Positions 57,619 to 64,000 of a DNA stretch of 64,000 bases are shown piece by piece (position 1 is the first letter of the stretch; each line of letters opens with the position of its first letter). The notes under the pieces are model-generated. The model made no database searches and was not told where the DNA came from. It saw only the letters and a list, made by a program, of their open reading frames with translations. The DNA is from CBDCFV01 sp963664625 (GTDB lineage Bacteria > Chloroflexota > Dehalococcoidia > Lucifugimonadales > UBA3495): the NCBI GenBank assembly GCA_963664625.1, contig OY761541.1, forward strand, positions 3,534,001 through 3,598,000. Reading direction: 5' to 3'. A program made the position numbers and the translations under genes.

Positions 57619-58567
57619 CGCCTCGTCCCTTCTTGGAGTAGATAAAGACCGTAGTACGGTCAGGCCAATCGCAGTAAATATGATACCAATTCGGGGCGAA
57701 AAATCCCCATCCCCTGGCGGCCCTGGCAATGTGAGAATTGGCTAATATTCTGTGGAACTGGGAGGCAATATGGGATGACGATAATTGAAACAGCCGGTAT
57801 TTCTTCCCGAATGGCGATACTTGGTTCACAACCGGGATGTTGCCTGGATTCTCCGGACCGCCATAACAGGTGATGAATCCAGTACCGGGACCGATTGATT
57901 TGTGCAAAATGGCCAATGCGCGTTTGACATCTTGCCTATTGCTCTTATAGACAACGTGCATTGCGCTAACCCAGCTATCGGCATCGGGCATTTTACGCAC
58001 TGAATGGCAATCAGTATGCGCCTTGAAGTGTTTGTCTATCAGGCCGCAGGATGTTTTCAGCGATTCAAGCCGAACATCCTGACTGACAATATCCCTGAAT
58101 TCAGTCCATACTCTCCGGCCCATGTCAATCATGGGTTTGCTGGTATCAATCGAATCAATCCAGACCTCTGAGATCACCTGTCCCTGCTCCAGAGCGTCTG
58201 CTACTGCTAACGCTACGCCGAACTGCATGGCCAACGAGCCGCAACCAAAATCGGCAACGTGCAGTCTGCCGGTGTCAGTCAACGTCGAATTGCCGGAGCC
58301 CGCTTGCTCTTCCATCGACTTGATTATTGAGTATGCCAAGTTAATGTGAGAAAGCTGGTACCGCACAATATAAAGCAGTGCTACCATGTTGTCGGAATAA
58401 TCCGGACTGTCCAATGTTCGCAACAGTTCGAGCGATTCGCTCGACTTGCTAATCCAGCCGCGCTTCTCTACAGGACTCATCCCGTCGGTGAGCCGGGCGA
58501 ATTCAGATTCCACCGCTTTCGCTACCGCCCTGTCCAACACACGTGGAACGATAACTTTCTTGTCCAT
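57542..58567 (-). CDS. SAM-dependent methyltransferase-like protein
   Basis: The 341-residue product has a Rossmann motif I LHVADFGCGSLAMQFGVALAVADAL and a following acidic strand EVWIDSIDTSKPMIDMGRRVW. Then come DADSWVSAMHVVYKSNRQDVKRALAILHKSIGPGTGFITCYGG and a Tyr/Trp-rich C-terminus. The N-terminal 110 residues are helical and unassigned. ATG 58567 is used because the frame before it is poor in protein character. The gene overlaps the radical SAM gene by 77 nt, so they are expected to be co-expressed. The methyl acceptor is unknown. Confidence 0.65.
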   Translation of the reverse strand: MDKKVIVPRVLDRAVAKAVESEFARLTDGMSPVEKRGWISKSSESLELLRTLDSPDYSDNMVALLYIVRYQLSHINLAYSIIKSMEEQAGSGNSTLTDTGRLHVADFGCGSLAMQFGVALAVADALEQGQVISEVWIDSIDTSKPMIDMGRRVWTEFRDIVSQDVRLESLKTSCGLIDKHFKAHTDCHSVRKMPDADSWVSAMHVVYKSNRQDVKRALAILHKSIGPGTGFITCYGGPENPGNIPVVNQVSPFGKKYRLFQLSSSHIASQFHRILANSHIARAARGWGFFAPNWYHIYCDWPDRTTVFIYSKKGRGDVEQPSPVFDFLRKFFRMFAINGRS

Positions 58568-58853
58568 CAACTCATCCGCTCCCAGGGAGGGTGTTCCAGA
58601 ATTATAGACAGTCCTTCCTATCCCGTCGGCATCCACTCCCCGAACCGCCCCAGCGTCTCCGCCATTATCTCCGATACCAACCATCATGTTCCACCCACCA
58701 AGCGTTCGTTCAACTCTCCGGGAGTGACTAAGGGTACGATGGACCCATCAAGGCGCTACCGTCTCCCGCCACCCCACCAAATCATATATTATGGTGAGCA
58801 CGCCGCCTGCACGCCCGGCGGCGCCTATATCAGCTCAAGAAAGGAGACCAACC

Positions 58854-59246
58854 ATGCCAAAAGAAATAATCCACACCGACAAGCTGGCGACCCCCACCGG
58901 AATAATGTCTCAAGGCGTTAAGGTGCCCGCGGGCCACATCGTATTCGCCTCCGGTCAGACGGCCCGTGACGCCACCGGCGCCATTGTGGGCGTGGGGGAC
59001 ATAAGGGCTCAGACCCGGCAGACGCTGGATAACGTGAAGGCGGTGCTGGAGGCGGCGGGAGCTACCCTGGAGGACATAGTCAAAGTCCAGGTGTTCATTA
59101 CCAATGTGGAGCACTACGCCGACATCCACGCGGTGAGGTCCGAGTACTTCAAGTCGGACTACCCCGCCAGCACCATGGTTGAGGTAACGGCTCTGGTGCA
59201 CCCGGACATGCTTATCGAGATCGATGCCATCGCCGTTATACCGTAG
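58854..59246 (+). CDS. RidA/YjgF family protein
   Basis: This is a 130-residue reactive-intermediate deaminase family member: PTGIMSQGVKVPAGHIVFASGQTARDATGAIVGVGDIRAQTRQTLDNVKAVLEAAGATLEDIVKVQVFITNVEHYADIHAVRSEYF. The C-terminal PASTMVEVTALVHPDMLIEIDAIAVIP lacks the canonical Arg of RidA proper, which usually reads R-x-x-V. It may thus be one of the Rid1-7 subfamilies with different chemistry. AAAGGAG is 8 nt before ATG 58854. Confidence 0.92.
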   Translation: MPKEIIHTDKLATPTGIMSQGVKVPAGHIVFASGQTARDATGAIVGVGDIRAQTRQTLDNVKAVLEAAGATLEDIVKVQVFITNVEHYADIHAVRSEYFKSDYPASTMVEVTALVHPDMLIEIDAIAVIP

Positions 59247-59281
59247 TGTACATTTACCCCCTACACGGAAATCATCACTCG

Positions 59282-59695
59282 CTATGCTCCACCCGCCAAG
59301 CGTTCGTTCAACTCTCTGCGGGTGATTATCGGTACAGAGAACTCCGGCGACAAAATAAGCAGGTCGGGGTCGCTGGTGATGAGGGCATCTGCGCCGCCGG
59401 CTAAAGCCAGCTTTAGGAACGGAATATCGTTGGGGTCGCGGCAATCGGGAACGGTTAGAGACTCTGGCACCTCAATTGTCTCTGTCCAAGGCAGATAGGT
59501 GTCTAACAAGAGACCTTGTTGCTCGGCTGTTAGACCAAACTGCGCATACGAAAGCACGCGCTCCAATTCCGTAATGGTGTCTCTGCTGATTAACGGTATG
59601 ATGACCTCTAACCTCCAGGCCTGCCGTATCCAAGAAAATCCTCCCGGGAATATCAAAGCCGGTACAAGGACACTGGTATCGATAATCACCCTCAA
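59282..59695 (-). CDS. PIN domain toxin (putative ribonuclease)
   Basis: This 137-residue protein has the first acidic site MRVIIDTSVLVPALIFPGGFSW (TTG start) and a central helix with TITELERVLSY (Glu). The last acidic sites are VPDCRDPNDIPFLKLALAGGADALITSDPDLL. This is the PIN-family toxin type with three to four Asp/Glu for Mg2+. Its start overlaps the antitoxin stop (TTGA). The RNA target is unknown. Confidence 0.87.
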   Translation of the reverse strand: MRVIIDTSVLVPALIFPGGFSWIRQAWRLEVIIPLISRDTITELERVLSYAQFGLTAEQQGLLLDTYLPWTETIEVPESLTVPDCRDPNDIPFLKLALAGGADALITSDPDLLILSPEFSVPIITRRELNERLAGGA

Positions 59696-59922
59696 CTGCC
59701 GTTACCCTGCCTGACCCACGCAATTGCGTTCGCCACATCCATCTCAGTTATGCCTCGTTCAGCCAGTTTCTCCCGGACGGCATCCGCGGGGGACACATGG
59801 ACGGGGGTAAGCACGATACGACCGTTCTCCTTGGTCACATCAAAGTACTCTATCCCACCAAAGACTGCCCCTGCATCTTCCAAGAAAGTCAACTGGTTTG
59901 CGCCCGTCACTTTCGCAAGCAT
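59692..59922 (-). CDS. AbrB/MazE-like antitoxin
   Basis: This 76-residue protein starts at ATG 59922 after GAGGAAA. The N-terminal AKVTGANQLTFL resembles a swapped-hairpin (AbrB) DNA-binding domain, followed by GAVFGGIEYFDVTKENGRIVLTPV. The acidic, helical C-terminus (SPADAVREKLAERGITEMDVANAIAWVRQ) fits a toxin-neutralising tail. It is directly upstream of, and overlaps, the PIN toxin gene, as in typical antitoxin-first pairs that autoregulate. Confidence 0.8.
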   Translation of the reverse strand: MLAKVTGANQLTFLEDAGAVFGGIEYFDVTKENGRIVLTPVHVSPADAVREKLAERGITEMDVANAIAWVRQGNGS

Positions 59923-60056
59923 GTCACATTTCCTCAGCAAGAACTCCAACAATGATCGGTTGCAGTCTATTGTAGTCCAATGGCTTTATTACCAGAGAGC
60001 ACTGGACTTACTGTCAAATCGGGCAGGAACACATTACCCTGGGCCGTCCCTACTCT

Positions 60057-60944
60057 CTACCTGGCCGGCACCCACTCCTCGTACCAGTCCATGGTCTCTT
60101 TCATCACGTCAGTGAAAGCGGGCTCAGCATACACCTCGTAGTGGCCGGGGCCATGCAACACCACCAGCTTTTTCGGCTCCTTGGCGTGGGCGTATAACTG
60201 CTCCGACTCCTCCGGCAGCACCAAGCGGTCGTTGTCGCTGGTGATGAACAGGACGGGCCGGGGCGCAATTTTATCGACGATCCATTCCGGGTTGAAGCCG
60301 ATGGTGTCGTCGACGTACTCCAATGGGATGGTGTTCACCGCCGATGGGTTAAGGCGACGGGCGGCGGCGGCAAGCTCTGCCGATTGACGGTCGGGCAAAA
60401 GAATCTCGCTCCGTTCCACGTATTCGGACTTGCCGGTGGAAGCCCGCTTCTTGCGGTCTTCAGCGGACCGTTCCTGCAGGTCGAACCACTCGTCGACCCG
60501 ACGCACCCGGCTCATCCACCGGGCGCCGTGGCCCACACCCACCACGCTGACGATGCACTTGGCCCGTGGGTCCACCGCCCCGACCCAGACCACCGTCGCT
60601 CCGCCGTAGCTGGTGCCGTACAGGCCGATCTTGTCCGAGTCCACCTCCGATTGCATCCCGAGGAAAGTCATCGCCGCCTGCACGTCCATTACCCGGCTGT
60701 ACGGGGCCAAGCGGCTGCGTATGCCTTCGCTGTCGCCCCAGCCCTTGTAGTCGAAGCTCATGGCGACGTAGCCATGCTCGTTCAGAACGCGCGCGTTGTC
60801 CGGCAGGTACAGGTCCTTTACGCCGGTATACCCGTGGCAAAGCAGCACTGCGGCCCGCTTTTCTCCCGGAGCCAGACCTTCAGGGATGTAAACGTCGCCG
60901 CACAGCTTGAATCCCTCGCTGTAAAATTCGACCGGGCGTTTCAT
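60057..60944 (-). CDS. Alpha/beta hydrolase (dienelactone-hydrolase/acyl-peptidase-like)
   Basis: This 295-residue hydrolase has KRAAVLLCHGYTGVKDLYLPDNARVLNEHGYVAMSFDYKGWGDSEG, then IGLYGTSYGGATVVWVGAVDPRAK (GxSxG), and the late VLFITSDNDRLVLPEESEQLYAHAKEPKKLVVLHGPGHYEVYAEP, containing Asp and His of the triad. The lid region RRVDEWFDLQERSAEDRKKRAS is extra. The substrate is unknown; family members cleave esters, amides or lactones. Confidence 0.88.
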   Translation of the reverse strand: MKRPVEFYSEGFKLCGDVYIPEGLAPGEKRAAVLLCHGYTGVKDLYLPDNARVLNEHGYVAMSFDYKGWGDSEGIRSRLAPYSRVMDVQAAMTFLGMQSEVDSDKIGLYGTSYGGATVVWVGAVDPRAKCIVSVVGVGHGARWMSRVRRVDEWFDLQERSAEDRKKRASTGKSEYVERSEILLPDRQSAELAAAARRLNPSAVNTIPLEYVDDTIGFNPEWIVDKIAPRPVLFITSDNDRLVLPEESEQLYAHAKEPKKLVVLHGPGHYEVYAEPAFTDVMKETMDWYEEWVPAR

Positions 60945-60999
60945 AGCGCACCCTCTCCCGCTTATAGGGTTATATGGGCATTTTACACTAGGGGCAATG

Positions 61000-61005
61000 T
61001 ATAAT
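61000..61005 (+). promoter_or_regulatory. -10 element upstream of the Uma2 gene
   Basis: TATAAT lies 32 nt before ATG 61038. No clear -35 box was found at the usual distance. Confidence 0.35.
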
Positions 61006-61037
61006 GGCTTCTACATTTTCAGGGTCGGGGTGCGGCA

Positions 61038-61595
61038 ATGACGACCACAAAACGAGAGTTGTTGACTGCGGACGATTTGCTTGAACTGTACAGCAAGGGA
61101 GTACGGGGCGAACTAATACGGGGAGTGCTTTGCGAAACTATGCCTGCGGGTAGATACCACGGAAAGATAGCAGCCATCCTGATTAGCATATTGATGAACT
61201 TTGTACGGCCTCAAAGATTGGGCACTTTGGCCGGGACTGATGCCGGCGTGCTTTTGGAGCGCAACCCGGATATTGTCAGAGAACCAGACATTGCCTATTT
61301 CTCCGTCGAGAAGCTGGCCTTGGACGATGTCAACGCCGGATATTATGACGTCGTCCCCGACTTGGTAGTCGAAATTGTATCGCCCAGTAGTACAATCGCA
61401 GAGAGCTTCGACAAGGTCCGTATGTGGCTCAGCTACGGCGTGTCCATGGTATGGGAAGTCTTTCCCAACCAGCGCTCGGTGAGCGTCCACCAACTCAACC
61501 GGACCATTCTCGTCCTTGGTGAGAATGACACCCTGGACGGCGGCGATGTTCTGCCGGGTTTCAGTTGCCCGATCCGGGAGATTTTCGACCTGTAA
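61038..61595 (+). CDS. Uma2 family (DUF820) putative endonuclease
   Basis: This 185-residue protein of normal Uma2 length has LTADDLLELYSKGVRGELIRGVLCETMPAG, then EPDIAYFSVEKL and PDLVVEIVSPSSTIAESFDKVRMWLSYGVSMVWEVFPNQRSVSVHQ, the PD..ExK-like core. The second acidic residue and Lys are conserved, so the fold should be active. It converges on the TldE gene. The first Uma2 gene in the window (2270) is longer and not a close copy. Confidence 0.85.
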   Translation: MTTTKRELLTADDLLELYSKGVRGELIRGVLCETMPAGRYHGKIAAILISILMNFVRPQRLGTLAGTDAGVLLERNPDIVREPDIAYFSVEKLALDDVNAGYYDVVPDLVVEIVSPSSTIAESFDKVRMWLSYGVSMVWEVFPNQRSVSVHQLNRTILVLGENDTLDGGDVLPGFSCPIREIFDL

Positions 61596-61608
61596 CCCGG
61601 GACCGCCC

Positions 61609-62940
61609 TTACACTGTTACGCCGGTAAAGTTGAACCGGCTGATCTTGAGGGCGGGCACCCTGGTGGCAAATCCCCCTTCGTTCAGCAACAACTTCCGCT
61701 CTCGGCTGACGGCCTCGACGTTGGCCAGAGCTTCTACATAGGACTGGGTGAACCGCAGGTCCTTGACCGGGCGGCTAAGGTGACCGTTCTCGATAAGGAA
61801 GGTGCCGTCGCGGGTCATGCCGGTGACCACGCAACCCCGGTTGTGCACCATCCGGGTGTAGTGGAACCTGGTGATGTACAGCCCATGTTTGGTGGAGCGT
61901 ATCATTTCGTCCAAGCTGGAATCGCCGGCTTCCATAAACAGGTTGCTTGCCATGGGCCCGCCGGTTGGCGAAGCCTGGTGTCCGGTCGAGTCCTTCCCTT
62001 CTTTGCTGGCGGTGTAGGAGTTGTGGACCGGGTCCAGAACAACCCCATTCCTGATTATATCTACCCGGCGGCGGCCAACCCCTTCGGCGTCGAACGGCAC
62101 CGGCCAGCCGCCGGGGTCGGCGCCGTCGTCCCAGATCGACACCAACGGGCTGACGGCCTGCTCTCCCATGACGCCGTTCATCCAGCTACGCCCATCCTGC
62201 ACCGCCATGGCGCCCATACCGTACAGGCTCAGGCTGCCCAGCAGATCATCGACGGCGTAGGGGTCCAGGACCACCGTGTATTCTCCGGGTTCTATGGCTT
62301 GAGGGTCTTGCCCTCGCAACGCCTTGGTGACGGCTTCCTCCGTTAGAACTTCGGCGTCTATGTCGCCAACCTTCCAGGAGCCCCCCTTGGACCAGCCGGA
62401 TGAAGTGTCGCTCATGGCCATAATCAACAGACCGGCGAGGCTGCCCACGTGGTAGGCTTGGGCGCCTTTCGTGCTCAGCACCGCCGTCTCTCTGATGCCG
62501 GTCCGAAAGAACCCGGATGCCGTCAGCCCGTTGTTCGCGGCTTCGCGGCATACCGACGCGACCACTCCGGCCCGGGCCGTAGGACTGTAGTCCTGGGTTG
62601 CTTGGTCTTGCATCGGCACCGTTGAAGGTTGGGGGGGACTGGGCAATCCGTGGAAGTCCGGGTCTTCAGGCATCAGCAAGGCGTTCCGGCGAGCTTGGGC
62701 GGCAGCCTTTTCAACCCCCGCGGCGCTAAGATCGTTGGTGGTGGCCCGGCCCTGCCGTTGGCCTACCGCTACCCTTATGTGCAACTCGGCATTGCTGTGG
62801 GATACGCTCTGATGGATGATATTCGACGCAAACCGAGTGAGGCCAAGGTCGTTGATGAGCAGGTAGGCTTCCATTTCCCCTAACGACGAGGAGTTCAAGG
62901 CTTGGGAGAGAACCGCCAAACACTTGTCCCGTCCTATCAT
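61609..62940 (-). CDS. tldE: TldE/PmbA family protein
   Basis: This 443-residue non-catalytic-type partner of the TldD/TldE metallopeptidase has MEAYLLINDLGLTRFASNIIHQSVSHSNAELHIRVAVGQRQGRATTNDLS, PEDPDFHGLPSPPQPS and a C-terminal domain LFMEAGDSSLDEMIRSTKHGLYITRFHYTRMVHNRGCVVTGMTRDGTFLIENG. HExxxH is absent, as expected for TldE. It overlaps the upstream tldD by 4 nt (ATGA). The pair is known to trim modified peptides and CcdA in other bacteria. Confidence 0.9.
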   Translation of the reverse strand: MIGRDKCLAVLSQALNSSSLGEMEAYLLINDLGLTRFASNIIHQSVSHSNAELHIRVAVGQRQGRATTNDLSAAGVEKAAAQARRNALLMPEDPDFHGLPSPPQPSTVPMQDQATQDYSPTARAGVVASVCREAANNGLTASGFFRTGIRETAVLSTKGAQAYHVGSLAGLLIMAMSDTSSGWSKGGSWKVGDIDAEVLTEEAVTKALRGQDPQAIEPGEYTVVLDPYAVDDLLGSLSLYGMGAMAVQDGRSWMNGVMGEQAVSPLVSIWDDGADPGGWPVPFDAEGVGRRRVDIIRNGVVLDPVHNSYTASKEGKDSTGHQASPTGGPMASNLFMEAGDSSLDEMIRSTKHGLYITRFHYTRMVHNRGCVVTGMTRDGTFLIENGHLSRPVKDLRFTQSYVEALANVEAVSRERKLLLNEGGFATRVPALKISRFNFTGVTV

Positions 62941-64000
62941 CGCATCACTCCCACCCGCACGTTGCGGAACCGGGCCGGCGCGGCGCCGTGACCAGTATGC
63001 GCCAGTTGGCCCGGCTGCCCCTTGCCGCAGTGGGGGGTGCCCCACATTTCCCAGTGGTTGGAATTGCAGACGGCGTCGCAGGAATTCCAGAACTCCGGCG
63101 TTATGCCCGTGTAGGTAGTATTTCGCAGCAGACGGCCCAGCTTGCCGCCCTTTATCTCGTACCCTACCTCGGTCCCGAACTGGAAGTTGTACCGCCGGTC
63201 GTCTATTGACCATGACCGATTGGTTTCAAGGAAGATGCCGTCGTCGGTATCGGCAATCAGGTCCTCTAACTCCCATTCGCCTGGCTCCAGGCTCACGTTG
63301 GTCATTCTTATCAGCGGTAACCGGTTCCAGGACGACGCCCTCATGCAACCATTGGAATTCATTCCCAGCAGGGAAGCGGTCTCGCGCGACATCAAGTAGC
63401 CTACGAACTCGCCGTTCTGCACTATCGGGGTTGACTGGGCCGGCACCCCCTCGTCGTCCCAACCGTAGGAACCCAGCCCCGGCAGCCTTATACTGTCGGC
63501 GGTGATGTTCACTTGGTCGGAGGCGTAGCGGAAGTTGCGCAGCTTGTCGGTCGTCAGGAACGAGGTCCCGGCGTAGGCCGCCTCGGTGCCCAGGACCCGG
63601 TCCAGCTCGATGGCGTGCCCGCACGACTCATGCACTTGCAGGGCCAACTGGGACCCGCCGATGATTACCGTGGTTACGACGTCGCTGGGGCAGGGGGCGG
63701 CGGTAAGCAGGGCCACCGCTTCAGTGCCGACCCTCTCTGCGTTTCCGGGCAGGTCCATGGCCGCAATGTACTCCCACCCGGCGCATCCCTGCTGGCGGCC
63801 CATGGACTGGGGGTAAGACCGCCTCTGTATTTCGTTGTTGCCCACGGCTGTCGCCTGCATCCCACCGCCGGCTTCGTAGATGGTCTGTTGCACGTGGGCG
63901 CCCTCGCTGTTGGCGAAGGTTTTTTCTTCCTTGATGAATATCAGATTGCACTGGCGGGACCTAACGCCCTTCACTGAAGCCATCCCTTGATCGGCGTCGA
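62937..64000 (-). CDS. tldD: TldD family metallopeptidase, 5' end outside window
   Basis: The frame is open to the window edge, so the N-terminal part is missing (full TldD is about 460-480 residues). The visible part has the zinc motif HESCGHAIELDRVLGTE (HExxxH), then YAGTSFLTTDKLRNFRYASDQVNITADS, GSYGWDDEGVPAQSTPIVQNGEFVGYLMSRETASLLGMNSNGCMRA and ETNRSWSIDDRRYNFQFGTEVGYEIKGGKLGRLLRNTTYTGITPEFWNS. All are typical TldD signatures. It is coupled to tldE by the ATGA overlap. Confidence 0.93.
   Translation of the reverse strand, partial: DADQGMASVKGVRSRQCNLIFIKEEKTFANSEGAHVQQTIYEAGGGMQATAVGNNEIQRRSYPQSMGRQQGCAGWEYIAAMDLPGNAERVGTEAVALLTAAPCPSDVVTTVIIGGSQLALQVHESCGHAIELDRVLGTEAAYAGTSFLTTDKLRNFRYASDQVNITADSIRLPGLGSYGWDDEGVPAQSTPIVQNGEFVGYLMSRETASLLGMNSNGCMRASSWNRLPLIRMTNVSLEPGEWELEDLIADTDDGIFLETNRSWSIDDRRYNFQFGTEVGYEIKGGKLGRLLRNTTYTGITPEFWNSCDAVCNSNHWEMWGTPHCGKGQPGQLAHTGHGAAPARFRNVRVGVMR

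Noticed and set aside
1..64000. CRISPR array
   Set aside because: No set of regularly spaced direct repeats with unique spacers was seen. The repeats found are dispersed hairpins or MITEs.

Overview
The window is a dense (about 57% GC by eye), mostly single-gene-operon bacterial chromosome segment. Gene content points to Chloroflexota, most likely a SAR202/Dehalococcoidia-type lineage. The evidence is a bacterial F420 biosynthesis operon with separate cofG and cofH, several F420/FMN luciferase-like monooxygenases, GMC oxidoreductases, Uma2-type nucleases, PaREP1/HEPN-like small proteins and a clan-AA aspartyl protease. This placement is an inference from gene content; no rRNA is present to confirm it.

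Layout. 0-3 kb: tail of a K+ channel, an acetyl-CoA synthetase and a Uma2 protein. 3-7.1 kb: a zinc ABC transporter operon (minus strand) whose solute-binding lipoprotein carries an AztD-like beta-propeller chaperone inserted in its metal-loop region, preceded by a Zur/Fur-like dyad. 7.3-15.9 kb: an HNH/excalibur lipoprotein, a small lipoprotein with a probable frameshift, a fluoroacetate-dehalogenase-like enzyme with an MFS carrier, a flavin monooxygenase, RNase D, an IS1 remnant and a MITE. 15.9-22 kb: a minus-strand operon cofG-cofH-cofD-cofC, an LLM oxidoreductase and fabI. 22-28 kb: an MNT-HEPN fusion, ruvB, fabF, folC and an atypical SDR. 28-31 kb: LLM, a PaREP1-like gene and a GMC oxidoreductase, with a broken FAD-enzyme start. 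31-36.8 kb: a type III restriction-modification pair and small accessory proteins. 36.9-38.9 kb: an N-acyl-D-amino-acid deacylase-like amidohydrolase with a Rieske [2Fe-2S] domain inserted. 39-41 kb: tRNA-Trp, a branched-chain-amino-acid-type solute-binding lipoprotein and tRNA-Arg. 41-56 kb: a catabolic accessory region (SDRs, alpha/beta hydrolases, Gfo/Idh, LLM, a DUF3179 lipoprotein, a LigB-type dioxygenase, a Rieske ring-hydroxylating dioxygenase, a GMC oxidoreductase, an agmatinase-like ureohydrolase) with two MITE families. 56-64 kb: tandem PaREP1-like genes, a radical SAM/methyltransferase overlap, RidA, a PIN toxin-antitoxin pair, a hydrolase, a Uma2 protein and a TldE/TldD pair running off the window.

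Most notable observations. (1) The DUF3179 gene has an in-frame TGA exactly where the family has the first Cys of its CxxC, followed by a SECIS-like hairpin: a candidate selenoprotein. (2) A Rieske domain is inserted inside an amidohydrolase. (3) AztC (zinc binding protein) and AztD (zinc chaperone) are fused by insertion. I saw no CRISPR array, prophage or replication origin.
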